In this document: in pieces, positions 1 to 10,882 of the stretch
How positions within the stretch are numbered: position 1 is the first letter of the stretch
Layout: each line of letters starts with the position of its first letter
Assembly: GCF_964020165.1 (NCBI RefSeq)
Contig: NZ_OZ026537.1
Location: 372,001 to 436,000 of the forward strand
Length of the DNA: 64,000 nt
Direction: 5' to 3'
Source: Buchnera aphidicola (Drepanosiphum platanoidis)
Lineage (GTDB): Bacteria; Pseudomonadota; Gammaproteobacteria; Enterobacterales; Enterobacteriaceae
Made by a program: the position numbers and the translations under genes
Notes under the pieces: generated by a model
Databases searched by the model: none
Told to the model about the DNA's origin: nothing
The model's input: only the letters and a program-made list of their open reading frames with translations

Positions 1-812
1 AAGAATTTAATAAAATTTACAAAAAAAATTTGTTAGATGAAGAAAAAAAATATTATGTAGATTTTTGTATTGTAGTAAAAAATTTAATAAATGAAAAATT
101 TGTTAAAATTATTGATAATTTTAATTTTATGAATGTTGATGATTATACAGAATATTTTAATACATTAGAAAAAGATAATAATGTAAAAAATGAAAGTATG
201 AGCTTAAAAGATTTTGAAAGTTTTATACACCAAAAAGTTGATATAAACTTAAAAAATTACGTTTTTAAGCCTTTTATACAAGGAACACAAGCTTTTTTTA
301 TAAAAATAAATAATGTTTATTTAAATAAAAATAAATTTTTAAAAAAAATGTATAATGTTCATCATATTTTAATAAAATATGATTCTTACGGAAATCATAG
401 TCCAGAATATATAAAAAATAAAGTTTATAGATTATATAATAACATTATAACTAATAAGAACTCTTTTGAAGAATTAGAAAAAAAATATTCTAATGATATT
501 ACATTAAGTAATTATGGAGATTTAGGCTGGTTTAATGATCAAGAGTTTGATAAAAACTTTAAAAATGTTTTTCCAAGTATAGATAAAAATAATTGTATTA
601 GTAAGCCTATTGAATCAAAGTTAGGTTGGAACATTTTTCAATTAAATTATATAAAAAATAAAAATTTTTTTAATAAATATGTTGAAAATAATACTTATTT
701 ATATTTTTTTAAAAAAGATTATGATGATGTTTTAAACAAATATATTGATAAAATTAAGAAACTTTCTTATATAAAAATTTTTTATACAGGTAAAATTACG
801 AAAAATTATTAA
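1..812 (+). CDS. surA: Peptidyl-prolyl isomerase/chaperone SurA, C-terminal part (5' end outside window)
   Basis: SurA is a periplasmic chaperone that escorts outer-membrane proteins. The reading frame is open from base 3 with no stop upstream, so the gene enters from the left and only about the last 270 codons are here; the first in-frame TTG at base 30 is not the real start. The visible protein has a diverged region followed by a parvulin-type rotamase domain, recognisable from VHHILIKYD, FEELEKKYSND and GDLGWFND, and from LGWNIFQLNYIKNKN. These align with the second parvulin domain and the short C-terminal helix of E. coli SurA. It lies 65 bases before rsmA; in E. coli surA-pdxA-rsmA are adjacent, and pdxA is absent here. 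The domain is well recognised. The isomerase activity of such a diverged copy is uncertain, since E. coli SurA works mainly as a chaperone. Confidence 0.88.
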   Translation, partial: EFNKIYKKNLLDEEKKYYVDFCIVVKNLINEKFVKIIDNFNFMNVDDYTEYFNTLEKDNNVKNESMSLKDFESFIHQKVDINLKNYVFKPFIQGTQAFFIKINNVYLNKNKFLKKMYNVHHILIKYDSYGNHSPEYIKNKVYRLYNNIITNKNSFEELEKKYSNDITLSNYGDLGWFNDQEFDKNFKNVFPSIDKNNCISKPIESKLGWNIFQLNYIKNKNFFNKYVENNTYLYFFKKDYDDVLNKYIDKIKKLSYIKIFYTGKITKNY

Positions 813-877
813 TAAAAAAAAATCAATAAAATCATTATACATTTTTTTTAAATATAAAAATTTATTAAGTAACATAT

Positions 878-1687
878 ATGAAATACAAAAAAAAAAAATT
901 TTTTTATAAAAAACATTTTGGACAATGTTTTTTAAAAAATAAAAAAATTATAGATAAAATTATAAAAACAATAAGTCCTGAAAAAAAAAAGTATACTTAT
1001 TGTGAGATAGGTCCAGGTTTAGCTTCTTTAACTAAACCAATATCTATTTTTTTAAATAAATTGTTTGTTATTGATATAGATAAAGATGTTTTTAAATATT
1101 TTAAAAAAAAAAAATTTTTTAGTAATAAAGTAGTTTTTTTTTTAGAAAACGTTTTAAAATTTAATTTTTTAAATATTTTTAAAAAAAAAAAAATTAAAAT
1201 ATTTGGAAATCTTCCATATAATATTTCCACTATTTTAATTTTAAAACTTTTAAAATTTATTTCGATAATTAAAGATATGAATTTTATGTTTCAAAAAGAA
1301 GTAGCTTTACGTTTGTTTGCAAAACCAGGGAATAAAAATTATGGAAGACTTAGTATTATAGTTCAAAAATTCTTTAAAATATTTATTTTATTTGATGTTA
1401 ATCCTAGTTCATTTTATCCTAAACCAAAAGTTTTTTCTACATTTGTGAGATTAGAACCGATTGAATCTATCATTTATAATTATAAATATATTAAAATTTT
1501 AGAAAAAATTACTTTTATTGCTTTTCAACAAAGAAGAAAAATGATTAAAAAAAATTTTTCTTCTTTGTTTTCAGAAAATTTTTTATTAAAATTAGGAATT
1601 AACCCTAATGATCGAGCTGAAAATATTCCTAAAGAAAAATATTATGCTATGAGTGATTACATAATTAAAAAAAATATTTTTATATAA
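878..1687 (+). CDS. rsmA: 16S rRNA dimethyladenosine transferase RsmA (KsgA)
   Basis: RsmA uses S-adenosylmethionine to dimethylate two adjacent adenines in the 3'-terminal hairpin of 16S rRNA, a late step of 30S assembly. The 269 residues match the usual length (E. coli 273). The N-terminus has FGQCFLKNKKI (about residues 14-24), followed by the SAM-binding loop EIGPGLASLT and the catalytic motif GNLPYNIST, the NLPY signature of adenine dimethylases. The C-terminal helical domain contains AFQQRRKMIKKNF, typical of the family. The ATG start matches the family N-terminus. In E. coli rsmA is followed by apaG, apaH and folA. None of these is present here, and the next gene (carB) points towards it from the other strand. 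Confidence 0.96.
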   Translation: MKYKKKKFFYKKHFGQCFLKNKKIIDKIIKTISPEKKKYTYCEIGPGLASLTKPISIFLNKLFVIDIDKDVFKYFKKKKFFSNKVVFFLENVLKFNFLNIFKKKKIKIFGNLPYNISTILILKLLKFISIIKDMNFMFQKEVALRLFAKPGNKNYGRLSIIVQKFFKIFILFDVNPSSFYPKPKVFSTFVRLEPIESIIYNYKYIKILEKITFIAFQQRRKMIKKNFSSLFSENFLLKLGINPNDRAENIPKEKYYAMSDYIIKKNIFI

Positions 1688-1833
1688 ATATATAAAAATA
1701 TTTTTTATTAATTTAAAAATTTGATAAGTTTGAAAAATTATAATTTTATATTATTTTAATATGAATTTTAAAGATTGTTTAATGAATTAAAAAATTATAA
1801 ATTAACAATTTTTACAATTTAATTTTTTTAAAA

Positions 1834-4800
1834 TTATTTATTAATTTCTTGTAGAGAAATTATGTTTTTTGTAGGATCAATATTAATAGAATTTACAGTA
1901 GCAAAAGCTCCGTTCATAGTAGTATTAAAAAAAATTTTTTTTTGTATTGCCATTTTTCTTATTAGAGAAGATTTTTTAATAGATTTTCTAGAAGAAGCTG
2001 TATTGACTATATAAGAATATTTGTTACTTTCTATATTTTTAAGAATATCTTTCATATTATCTATGTTTTTTACTGAAATATTAGAATTTTTCAAGATTTT
2101 TGCAGTTCCTGTAGTTGCTTCAATAGAAAATTTAAATTTTTTAATTTTTTTTGCTAATTTAGCTATTTTATTTTTATCTGAATTTTGCACAGATAAAAAT
2201 ACGATTCCATTATTTTTTATTTTGTTATTTGATGCTAACATAGCTTTTCTAAAAGATTCAGAAAAATTTTTACCAATACCCATAACTTCTCCTGTAGAGC
2301 GCATTTCTGGGCCTAAAATAGGATCTACATTAGAAAATTTATTAAATGGAAATACAGATTCTTTAATAAAATGATATATTGGCTTAATTTCTTTAATAAA
2401 TCCTTGTTTTTTTAAATTAATACCTAAAATTACTTTTAAAGCAATTTTTGTCAAAGAAATTCCGAGTGCCTTTGAAATAAAAGGTATTGTTCTTGCTGCT
2501 CTAGGATTTACTTCTATTACATATACTTTTTTTTTTTTTATAGCAAATTGAATATTAATTAATCCTTTTACTTTTAAATTTATTGCAATTTTTTTAGTTT
2601 GATTTTTAATTTTTTTTAATATTTTATCATTTAATGTATAAGCTGGAAAAGAGCAAGCAGAATCTCCAGAATGTATTCCGGCTTGTTCAATATGTTCCAT
2701 AATTGCGCCAATAAACACATTTTTTTTATCACAAATAGCGTCTACATCTACTTCTATAGCATTTTCTAAATATTGATCAATTAATAAGGGAGTATTTTTA
2801 TTTTCATTTTTTTTAAAATATTTTTTAAGTTCTTTTTTTTTGTATATTATTTCCATAGATCTTCCCCCAAGAACATAAGAAGGTCTAATCATAATTGGAT
2901 ATTTAATAATATTTGCTGTTTTTATTGCTTTAGAAAGTTCAAAAACTGTAGCATTTTTGGGTTGTTTTAAATGAAGTTTTTTAACAATTTTTTGAAATTT
3001 TTTTCTATTTTCAGCTTTATCAATAGAATCTGTACTTGTTCCTAAAATTTTTATTTTTGATTTTTTTAATTTTTTAGCTAATTTTAATGGTGTTTGTCCT
3101 CCAAATTGTATAATTACTCCTTTAGGATTTTCTATTCTTACAATATCGATAATTTTTTCTAAAGTAATTGGTTCAAAATATAATCTATCAGAAATATCAT
3201 AGTCTGTAGAAACGGTTTCAGGATTACAATTTATTATAATTGTTTCAAACCCTTGGTTTCTTAAAGTTTGTATAGCATGAACACAACAGTAATCAAATTC
3301 TATTCCTTGTCCAATTCTGTTTGGGCCACTTCCAATAATTAGTATTTTTTTTTTATTTTTTGTAGGTAAAGATTCGCATTCTTGCTCCCAAGTTGAATAC
3401 ATATATGCTGTAGAAGTTTTAAATTCTGCTGAACAAGTGTCTACTCTTTTATATACAGGATATAATTTATGAAAATTTCTAATTTTTCTTATTTTTTTTT
3501 CTTTTATATTAGATAATTCTGCAATTCTAGAATCAGAAAATCCTTTTTTTTTTAAATATCTTAAAAAAATTTTATTTTTTATTTCTTTAGGATTTTTAAT
3601 AATTTTTTTTTCTATTAAAATTAATTTTTTAATTTCATTTAAAAACCAAAAATCAATTTTTGTAAGTTTCATAATTTCTTTAATTTTTATTTTTCTTCTA
3701 AAAGCATCAGCTATATATAAAAATCTTTCTGATCCAGGATTTTTTAATTCTTTTTTTATTCTTTTTATTGGATTTTTTTCATTTTTTTTAATTTTAGAAT
3801 TTAATCCATTATATCCTGATTCTAAACTGCATATTGCTTTTTGAAAAGATTCTTGAAAAGTCCTACCAATAGCCATGACTTCACCAACAGATTTCATTTG
3901 AGTAGTAAGTCTATTGTCACAATTATCAAATTTTTCGAAATTAAACTTTGGTATTTTTGTAACTATATAATCTATAGATGGTTCAAAAGAAGCAGGAATA
4001 GAATTTCCTGTAATGTCATTATGAAGTTCGTCTAAAGTGAATCCTACCGATAATTTTGCTGATATCCTTGCTATAGGAAATCCTGTAGCTTTGGAGGCAA
4101 GAGCTGATGATCGAGATACTCTTGGATTCATTTCTATAACAATAATTTTTCCATTTTTTGGATTTACAGCAAATTGAACATTAGATCCTCCGGTTTCTAT
4201 TCCAATTTCTTCTAATACTTTTATAGAGGCATTTCTTAAAATTTGATATTCTTTATCTGTAAGAGTTTGAGCTGGAGAAACAGTGATAGAATCTCCTGTA
4301 TGAATTCCCATAGGATCAAAGTTTTCAATGGAACAAACAATAATAGAATTATTTTTTTTATCTCGAATCACTTCCATTTCATATTCTTTCCATCCAATTA
4401 AAGATTCATCAATTAATAGTTCTTTGGTGGGAGATAAGTTTAATCCTCTTATACATATTTCTTTAAATTCTTTAATATTGTAGGCTATCCCTCCTCCAGT
4501 TCCACCCATAGTAAATGATGGTCTAATAATACATGGAAATTTTACTTTGTCTAAAATTTTTAAAGCTTCTTTTAAATTATGAGCAATTCCAGATTTTGCA
4601 GTTTTTAAATTAATTTTTTTCATAGATTTTTGAAATAAAAATCTATTTTCAGCTTTTTCAATTGATTTTATTGTAACACCTAATATTTTTACATTAAATT
4701 TAGAAAGTATTTTTTTTTTATATAATTTTACAGCACAATTTAATGCTGTTTGACCACCCATAGTAGGTAATAAGGCTTCAGGTTTTTCTTTTTTTATAAT

Positions 4801-5028
4801 TTTTTTTACTATTTTCCAGTGTATGGGTTCTACATAAGTTACATCTGCAACTTTAGGGTCTGTCATAATTGTAGCAGGATTAGAGTTTACTAAAATTATT
4901 TTGTAACCTTCTTCTTTAAGAGCTTTACAAGCTTGAGCTCCAGAATAATCAAATTCACAGGCTTGGCCAATGACAATAGGACCAGCTCCTAATATTAAAA
5001 TAGATTTTATATCTGTTCGTTTTGGCAT
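1834..5028 (-). CDS. carB: Carbamoyl-phosphate synthase large subunit CarB
   Basis: CarB makes carbamoyl phosphate from bicarbonate, two ATP and ammonia delivered by CarA, feeding arginine and pyrimidine synthesis. At 1064 residues it is near full length (E. coli 1073). It shows the duplicated ATP-grasp architecture: [20 protein letters not shown] begins the first synthetase half, and [19 protein letters not shown] begins the second, near residue 565. Each half has its own glycine-rich nucleotide loop ([12 protein letters not shown] and VLGGRSMEI) and an [18 protein letters not shown] or [18 protein letters not shown] block. The C-terminal allosteric domain is complete and ends [13 protein letters not shown]. 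The start is ATG with AGGA about 12 bases upstream. It lies 20 bases downstream of carA, so the two are surely co-transcribed. Confidence 0.97.
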   Translation of the reverse strand: MPKRTDIKSILILGAGPIVIGQACEFDYSGAQACKALKEEGYKIILVNSNPATIMTDPKVADVTYVEPIHWKIVKKIIKKEKPEALLPTMGGQTALNCAVKLYKKKILSKFNVKILGVTIKSIEKAENRFLFQKSMKKINLKTAKSGIAHNLKEALKILDKVKFPCIIRPSFTMGGTGGGIAYNIKEFKEICIRGLNLSPTKELLIDESLIGWKEYEMEVIRDKKNNSIIVCSIENFDPMGIHTGDSITVSPAQTLTDKEYQILRNASIKVLEEIGIETGGSNVQFAVNPKNGKIIVIEMNPRVSRSSALASKATGFPIARISAKLSVGFTLDELHNDITGNSIPASFEPSIDYIVTKIPKFNFEKFDNCDNRLTTQMKSVGEVMAIGRTFQESFQKAICSLESGYNGLNSKIKKNEKNPIKRIKKELKNPGSERFLYIADAFRRKIKIKEIMKLTKIDFWFLNEIKKLILIEKKIIKNPKEIKNKIFLRYLKKKGFSDSRIAELSNIKEKKIRKIRNFHKLYPVYKRVDTCSAEFKTSTAYMYSTWEQECESLPTKNKKKILIIGSGPNRIGQGIEFDYCCVHAIQTLRNQGFETIIINCNPETVSTDYDISDRLYFEPITLEKIIDIVRIENPKGVIIQFGGQTPLKLAKKLKKSKIKILGTSTDSIDKAENRKKFQKIVKKLHLKQPKNATVFELSKAIKTANIIKYPIMIRPSYVLGGRSMEIIYKKKELKKYFKKNENKNTPLLIDQYLENAIEVDVDAICDKKNVFIGAIMEHIEQAGIHSGDSACSFPAYTLNDKILKKIKNQTKKIAINLKVKGLINIQFAIKKKKVYVIEVNPRAARTIPFISKALGISLTKIALKVILGINLKKQGFIKEIKPIYHFIKESVFPFNKFSNVDPILGPEMRSTGEVMGIGKNFSESFRKAMLASNNKIKNNGIVFLSVQNSDKNKIAKLAKKIKKFKFSIEATTGTAKILKNSNISVKNIDNMKDILKNIESNKYSYIVNTASSRKSIKKSSLIRKMAIQKKIFFNTTMNGAFATVNSINIDPTKNIISLQEINK

Positions 5029-5048
5029 ATTTTTTTTATTTTCCTAAT

Positions 5049-6200
5049 TTAAATTATATTTTTTTTATTAATCATATTTATAAATTTATCAAATAAAAAT
5101 TTTGCGTCTTGAGGGCCTGGACTAGCTTCTGGGTGTCCTTGAAAACTAAATGCAAAATTTTTTTTTATTTTTATTCCTTGTATTGTATTGTCAAATAATG
5201 ATCTATGAGTAATTTTTATATTTTTTGGTAATTTTTTTTCATTAATTACATAATTATGATTTTGTGAAGTAATTATAATTTTATTGTTTTTTAAGATTTT
5301 TACTGGATGATTAGCTCCATGATGTCCAAATTTCATTTTTTTTATTTTAGCTTTGTTAGCTAATGCTAATATTTGATGTCCTAAACATATACCAAATATA
5401 GGTATTTTTTTTTTTAATATTTTTTTAATTATTTTAATAGAATTTTTAAATTTTCTAGGATCTCCAGGGCCATTTGATAAAAATATTCCCTGTGGTTTAT
5501 ATTTTTTAATTTTTTTATATGCAGTATTTTTTGAAACTACTGTAATATTGCAATTTCTATCAAATAACATTTTTAGTATATTTTGTTTAACTCCAAAATC
5601 ATATACGATAATATTTATTGGTTTTTTATTAAAATATTTAAAATTTTTTTTTATTTGAATTTTTTTTTTTAAGTTTAAACTTTTTTTTGACCAAGAGTAT
5701 GTTGTTAATTTTTTTTTTGATTTTGTTTTTTTTTTATTTTTTTTTTTTAATAAAATTGCATCTTGATAATTTTTAATTGCATAAATATTTTTATATTCTG
5801 AAATTATGCAACCTTTTTGTGATCCTTTGTTTCTAATTATTCTAGTTAATTTTCTTGTATCTATATTAGTTATAGTAATTTTATTATTTTTTCTTAAATA
5901 TTTTTGTAGAGTTTGTTTACTTCTATAATTACTAGGTTTTAAAGATATTTTTTTAATAACAATACCTTTAGCATGTATTTTTTTGGATTCTTCATCATTA
6001 GAATTTGTGCCTACATTTCCAATATGTGGAGCTGTAAAAGTAATTATTTGATTTTTATAAGATGGATCTGTTAATATTTCTTGATATCCTGTCATAGAAG
6101 TATTAAAAACAATTTCACCAGATGTTATTCCTTTTATTCCTATAGATTTTCCGTAGAAAATATTTCCATCTTCTAATATTAAAACCGCATTTTTTTTCAA
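5049..6200 (-). CDS. carA: Carbamoyl-phosphate synthase small (glutaminase) subunit CarA
   Basis: CarA hydrolyses glutamine and channels the ammonia to CarB. The 383 residues equal the family length (E. coli 382). The N-terminal domain has the family signature GEIVFNTSMTGYQEILTDPS. The class I glutaminase domain carries the nucleophile loop FGICLGHQIL (Cys272) and FQGHPEASPGP, with His356 and Glu358 completing the triad. A lysine-rich stretch around residues 152-190 replaces the less conserved linker. The start is TTG, preceded at 8 bases by AAGG. E. coli carA also starts at a UUG codon, so this is a conserved feature and not decay. It sits between dapB (52 bases upstream) and carB. No PurR or ArgR operator could be recognised. 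Confidence 0.97.
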   Translation of the reverse strand: MKKNAVLILEDGNIFYGKSIGIKGITSGEIVFNTSMTGYQEILTDPSYKNQIITFTAPHIGNVGTNSNDEESKKIHAKGIVIKKISLKPSNYRSKQTLQKYLRKNNKITITNIDTRKLTRIIRNKGSQKGCIISEYKNIYAIKNYQDAILLKKKNKKKTKSKKKLTTYSWSKKSLNLKKKIQIKKNFKYFNKKPINIIVYDFGVKQNILKMLFDRNCNITVVSKNTAYKKIKKYKPQGIFLSNGPGDPRKFKNSIKIIKKILKKKIPIFGICLGHQILALANKAKIKKMKFGHHGANHPVKILKNNKIIITSQNHNYVINEKKLPKNIKITHRSLFDNTIQGIKIKKNFAFSFQGHPEASPGPQDAKFLFDKFINMINKKNII

Positions 6201-6252
6201 AATTTTTTCCTTAATTTTTTTAGAATAAAAGTTTTTAAATTTTTTAGATATC

Positions 6253-7059
6253 TTAAATTTTTAGTACATCTTGCATATTGAATAGTCCATTTTTTTGTTT
6301 ATGCAACCATATAGATGCTAAAACAGCTCCTTTAGAGAAAATTTTTCTATTTACAGCTTCATGTTTAATTTTTAATATTTCATTATTATTTGCAAAAATT
6401 ACAGAATGTTTTCCAGCAAGATTTCCTATTCTTAAACTAGAAAATCCAATTTCTCTTTTTTTTCTTTTTGATTTTTTAACATGTCTATCATAAATTGCAC
6501 TTTTTTCATAATTCCAATTCATACATGCTGCAATTTTTTTCCCTAAAGATATTGCAGTTCCTGAAGGAGCATCAATTTTATTTTTATGGTGAGATTCTAT
6601 AATTTCTATGTCTGAAGTTTTTCCTATTGATTTTGTTATCGTTCCTAATAATTTTATCATTAAATTAATACCTATACTAAAATTACTAGAATATAAAATA
6701 CTAGTTTTTTTAGAAGCTTTTTTAATAAAGTTCATCTCTAAATTAGAAAATCCTGTTGTTCCAATTACTATTTTTTTTGAATTTTTTTGACAATATAAAA
6801 CATTTTCGATTGTTTTTTCTGGAGTAGTAAAATCTATTAATACATCGAAATTATTAGATTTTTTTATTTTTGGTTGAAAAACTATTTTTGTTGGTTTTAT
6901 CTTTAAAACTTTTCCAACTTCTTTATTTATATTTTTATCATATTTATTTACTATGGCAGATTCTAAAGAAACTATTTTATTATTTTGAATTTCTTTAATA
7001 ATTAAACGTCCCATTCTTCCTAAAGCGCCACATACGGCTATTTTAATTTTTTTTTTCAT
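6253..7059 (-). CDS. dapB: 4-hydroxy-tetrahydrodipicolinate reductase DapB
   Basis: DapB reduces 4-hydroxy-tetrahydrodipicolinate with NAD(P)H in the diaminopimelate/lysine pathway, which supplies both peptidoglycan and an essential amino acid for the host. The 268-residue protein (E. coli 273) begins with a Rossmann loop, VCGALGRMGRLI. It contains the substrate-site signature ESHHKNKIDAPSGTA, in which His157 and Lys161 correspond to the catalytic His159/Lys163 pair of E. coli. The final segment SKGAVLASIWLHKQKNGLFNMQDVL is the conserved C-terminus. The start is ATG. It is the first gene of a dapB-carA-carB run on the minus strand. Confidence 0.97.
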   Translation of the reverse strand: MKKKIKIAVCGALGRMGRLIIKEIQNNKIVSLESAIVNKYDKNINKEVGKVLKIKPTKIVFQPKIKKSNNFDVLIDFTTPEKTIENVLYCQKNSKKIVIGTTGFSNLEMNFIKKASKKTSILYSSNFSIGINLMIKLLGTITKSIGKTSDIEIIESHHKNKIDAPSGTAISLGKKIAACMNWNYEKSAIYDRHVKKSKRKKREIGFSSLRIGNLAGKHSVIFANNNEILKIKHEAVNRKIFSKGAVLASIWLHKQKNGLFNMQDVLKI

Positions 7060-7391
7060 ATTTTTTCTTTTTTAAATAATTGTTATATATGTGTATTAGT
7101 ATATTGTTAGAATTAATTTTTTTTATATTTTAAAAATTTTATTTTATTAATGTTTATATATTTATATAAATCTTATGATTTTATTTTTATATTAAAAAAT
7201 AATTAATTTTTTTTATTAAAATTTTTTAAAAATTTTTTTTATATATAAACAAATTTAAAATATGAATTAATGTGTTATTATAAATTTTTTAAAAAATTTA
7301 TTTTAAAATATTTTTTATAAAAAATTTTTAATTTTTTTAAATTAAAAAATTTTATAATTTTAAAAAATTTTTTTAATATATATTAAATATT
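7060..7391. other. Gene-free A/T-rich stretch between ileS and dapB
   Basis: These 332 bases separate ileS from dapB, both on the minus strand. In E. coli, and in less reduced relatives as I recall, lspA and ispH lie next to ileS here. No open frame, conserved motif or clear hairpin remains. The stretch presumably includes the dapB promoter, but in DNA this rich in A and T no single -10 or -35 element can be picked out. Confidence 0.6.
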
Positions 7392-10235
7392 TTATGCAAA
7401 ATATCGTTTTTCTCCAATATTTTTTTTCATTAAATTTAGTAAACATCTATTACAAATTTTTTTATATTTTTTATAATAAAAAATTTTTTTTGAATAACTC
7501 CAGCATCTTTGACATTTTTTTTTAGAATATTTTTTTATTTTAATTTTTAAATTTTTTATTTTTTTATTTTTTTTTATTTTTTGATCAGCATAATAATAAT
7601 TTTTAACTATTACTTTCGATACAATAAAAATAAATTTTAATTCTTTTTCTAAAATTTTTAATAAATTAAACAATTTTTTTTTACTATATAAAATTATTTT
7701 TATTTCTAAAGAACTTTTAATATTTTTATAACTTTTAAATTTTTCTAAAATTTTATTAATTTCATTTTTAATTTTAAAAATTTTTTTCCAATTTTTAAAT
7801 TTAATTTTTTTATAAAAATTTTTTTTTATTATGTTTTTATTCCAATTATATGTAAAAATATTTTTTTTTTTTTGAGGGATATGAGTCCAAATTTCGTCAG
7901 CTGTAAAAGATAAAATTGGAGAAATCCATTTTGATAAACATATGATTATAAAATATAATGAAGTTTGACAACTTTTTCTTCCTATACTATTTTTTTTCAT
8001 TGTATATTGTCTATTTTTAATTATATCTAAATAAAAAGAACTCATATATATAGAACAAAATTTTAATAGGTATTTAACTAATTTGTGAAAATTGTATTTT
8101 TTATAAAAATAAATAATTTTTTTTTGAGTTAATTGAGTTTTTTTTATAGCCCAAATATCTATTTCTAACATTTGATTTTGACAAATTGCATCTTTTTTAG
8201 GGTCAAAATCATAAAGATTAGAAAGTATGAATCTACAAGTATTTCTAATTTTTCTATAGAATTCAGATATTTGTTCAATGATATCTTTAGAAATTGTGAT
8301 ATCTTTAGAATAATTACTAGAAGCTACCCATAATCTTAATATTTCTACTCCATAATTTTTGATTATATCATTAGGTTGTATAGTATTTCCTATAGATTTA
8401 GACATTTTTCTTCCGTGATGATCTATTACAAATCCATGTGTGAGAACTTTTTTAAATGGTTTTTGATTTTGTGTAATTTCTGAAGTTATTAAAGATGACA
8501 TAAACCAACCTCTATGCTGATCGACACCTTCAATACAAATATCAGAAATTTCTTTTTTAGAATTTATAGAAATATATTTTTTAGAATTATGAATGCATCC
8601 TGAATCAAACCAAACGTCTAATATATCTTTAGATTTTTTATATTTTTTTTGATCTTTTTTATTTAATATTTTTTTAAGTTTAAAATCATACCATGTTTGA
8701 ATTCCTTTTAATTTAATTTTTTGAATTATTTTTTTAACTAATATAGAGTTTTTTTTATGTATTTTTCCGTTTTTTTTATTTATTAAAAGTGGAATTGGAA
8801 CACCCCAAATTCTTTGTCTAGAAATACACCAATCTGGTCGATTTAAAAAAAGTTTAGTAATATTTTTTTCTGACCATTTTGGAATCCATTTAATTTTTTT
8901 TATATTTTTTATAATTTTTTTTTGAAAATTTTTTTCATTTAGTTTAATAAACCATTGTTTGGTAGCTTTAAATATAATAGGTTTTTTATGTCTCCAACAA
9001 TGAGGATAATTGTGTTTAATAATTGATTTTTTTATTAAAAAATTATTTTTTTTTAAAAATTTTATAATAATTTTATTACATTTAAAAATTTTTTTTTTGT
9101 TTATAATTTTGTTTATATTATCTTTATATATTCCTTTAGAGTTTATTAAATTTATAGGTTTTATATTATAGCTTTTACAAGCTATATAATCTTCTAGTCC
9201 ATGATCTGGGGAAGTATGAACAATTCCTGTTCCGGAATCTAAATTGACATGATTACTTAATATTATTTTTACTTTTTTTTTGAAAAATATATGAAAAAAT
9301 TTTAAATTTTCTAATTTTTCACTTAATATAGAACAAATTATTTTATATTTTTTTTTTTTAAAAATCTCTAAATTTTTTTTTATTAATTTTTTAGATATAA
9401 CAAAAATTTTTTTTTTTGTTTCAATAAAACTATATAAAGATTTTGGCTTAATAGATATTGCTTGATTTGAGGGAATAGTCCATGGAGTAGTTGTCCAAAT
9501 TAATAAATTAATACTTTTTTTTTTTATATTTTTATTTTTTATATTTAAAATTTTAAAAATTTTTTTTGGAGATTCTGATTTCATTGTAAAAATAATAGAA
9601 TGAGATTTTTTTTTTAAATGATCAACTTCTGCTTCAGCTAATGAAGATTGGCATTTTAAGCACCAATATACTGGTTTTCTTTGAGAATATAAAAAATTTT
9701 TTTCATAAATTTTTAATAAATTTTTCATTATATTAGCTTGATTATTATAATCCATTGTTAATATAGAATTTTTCCAATCCGCAAATATTCCTAATCTAAT
9801 AAAATTTTTTTTTTGATTTTTTATTTGTTTTAAAGCATATTTTTGGCAATCTTTTCTAAAAAATTTTTTAATAATTTTTTTTTTTATTATTTTTTTTTTG
9901 TTTTTTTTTTTTTCTATTTGATGTTCAATAGGAAGACCATGACAATCCCAAGAAGGAATAAAAGAAATATAATAACCAGATAAAATTTTAGATTTTAGAA
10001 TTATATCTTTTAATATTTTGTTTAATGCATGACCAATGTGAATATTTCCATTTGCATATGGAGGCCCATCATGAATTACAAATTTTTTTTTTTTTTTTTT
10101 AGATTTTTTATTTAAATTGTAATATATTTTTTCTTTTTTCCATTTTTTTATGATTTGAGGTTCTTTGTGAATTAAATTTGCTCTCATAGAAAATTTTGTT
10201 TTTGGTAAATTTAAACTTTTTTTATAAATATTCAT
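7392..10235 (-). CDS. ileS: Isoleucine-tRNA ligase
   Basis: Class I aminoacyl-tRNA synthetase that charges tRNA-Ile. The 947 residues (E. coli 938) contain the HIGH motif in ANGNIHIGHALNK (HIGH at residues 66-69), the editing domain with WTTTPWTIPSNQA and GTGIVHTSPDHG, and the second catalytic loop GRKMSKSIGN. The C-terminal zinc ribbon is intact, with CQRCW followed by CNRCL. The gene is extraordinarily lysine-rich: a run of six lysines (residues 46-51) is encoded by an 18-base poly(A) tract (10083-10100 on the plus strand as T). The reading frame is nevertheless continuous. The start is ATG. In E. coli ribF-ileS-lspA form an operon; both partners are missing here, leaving gene-free gaps of 327 and 332 bases. 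Confidence 0.97.
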   Translation of the reverse strand: MNIYKKSLNLPKTKFSMRANLIHKEPQIIKKWKKEKIYYNLNKKSKKKKKKFVIHDGPPYANGNIHIGHALNKILKDIILKSKILSGYYISFIPSWDCHGLPIEHQIEKKKNKKKIIKKKIIKKFFRKDCQKYALKQIKNQKKNFIRLGIFADWKNSILTMDYNNQANIMKNLLKIYEKNFLYSQRKPVYWCLKCQSSLAEAEVDHLKKKSHSIIFTMKSESPKKIFKILNIKNKNIKKKSINLLIWTTTPWTIPSNQAISIKPKSLYSFIETKKKIFVISKKLIKKNLEIFKKKKYKIICSILSEKLENLKFFHIFFKKKVKIILSNHVNLDSGTGIVHTSPDHGLEDYIACKSYNIKPINLINSKGIYKDNINKIINKKKIFKCNKIIIKFLKKNNFLIKKSIIKHNYPHCWRHKKPIIFKATKQWFIKLNEKNFQKKIIKNIKKIKWIPKWSEKNITKLFLNRPDWCISRQRIWGVPIPLLINKKNGKIHKKNSILVKKIIQKIKLKGIQTWYDFKLKKILNKKDQKKYKKSKDILDVWFDSGCIHNSKKYISINSKKEISDICIEGVDQHRGWFMSSLITSEITQNQKPFKKVLTHGFVIDHHGRKMSKSIGNTIQPNDIIKNYGVEILRLWVASSNYSKDITISKDIIEQISEFYRKIRNTCRFILSNLYDFDPKKDAICQNQMLEIDIWAIKKTQLTQKKIIYFYKKYNFHKLVKYLLKFCSIYMSSFYLDIIKNRQYTMKKNSIGRKSCQTSLYFIIICLSKWISPILSFTADEIWTHIPQKKKNIFTYNWNKNIIKKNFYKKIKFKNWKKIFKIKNEINKILEKFKSYKNIKSSLEIKIILYSKKKLFNLLKILEKELKFIFIVSKVIVKNYYYADQKIKKNKKIKNLKIKIKKYSKKKCQRCWSYSKKIFYYKKYKKICNRCLLNLMKKNIGEKRYFA

Positions 10236-10562
10236 AAGATATTTTTTTATAAATTCTCAGTTTTTAAAACAATTTTTTATATTTATTTTATAAATATATT
10301 CAATTTTATAAAATATAAATTTTTTATTTAAATTATTATATTATATAATATGTGTATATTTAAAAAAAATTTAAATAATTTTTTTTTAATTTTTTTTTAA
10401 TTAATTATTAAATTATTTTTTTTAAGTATTATTAATAATACTTTAAAATTTTTAGCTTTATATATCTTATTATATATTTTATTAATAAAAATTTATATAA
10501 ATTACTCTATGTTAAAATTAAAATTTTTTAATAATATAATAAAATTTTAAGGATCATAATTT
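10236..10562. other. Divergent intergenic region between ileS and rpsT
   Basis: The 327 bases lie between the divergent starts of ileS (minus) and rpsT (plus). They must hold the promoters of both genes, but many TATAAT-like and TTG-containing strings exist and none is decisive. ribF, which normally separates these genes, has left no recognisable remnant. A clear ribosome binding site AAGGA lies at 10549-10553, in front of rpsT. Confidence 0.55.
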
Positions 10563-10850
10563 ATGGCAAATCTTAAATCTTCAAAAAAATATTCAAGATA
10601 TTCTAAAAATAAACGAAAGTTTAATATTGGAAGAAAGTCTAGAATTAAAAATTGTATAAAAAAAATAAATTTTTTATTAAATATAAAGAAAAATCATGAT
10701 TTTAATATAATAAAAAAAAAATTTTCTGAAGTACAATCTATAGTTGATAAAGGAGCATTAAAGAGGATTATTCATAAAAAAAAAGCCTCTAGAATAAAAT
10801 CATCTTTAACATTAAAAATAAATCGATTAAAAACTCAAAAAATTAAATAA
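10563..10850 (+). CDS. rpsT: 30S ribosomal protein S20
   Basis: S20 is a small, basic helical protein that binds 16S rRNA early in 30S assembly. The 95 residues (E. coli 87) begin MANLKSSKKYSRYSKNKRK, matching the family N-terminus (MANIKSAKKRA in E. coli). The second half has GALKRIIHKKKASRIKSSL, matching the conserved GxxHKNKAARxKSxL block. The start is ATG with AAGGA about 10 bases upstream. It is monocistronic and converges on dnaJ; the short inverted repeats between the two genes probably end both transcripts. Confidence 0.97.
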   Translation: MANLKSSKKYSRYSKNKRKFNIGRKSRIKNCIKKINFLLNIKKNHDFNIIKKKFSEVQSIVDKGALKRIIHKKKASRIKSSLTLKINRLKTQKIK

Positions 10851-10882
10851 TTTTTACATTTATTGTTTTAAATTTTTTTAAA

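Noticed and set aside
2021..2374. Plus-strand frame of 117 codons inside carB
   Set aside because: It lies wholly opposite a strongly conserved CarB segment and shows no recognisable domain.
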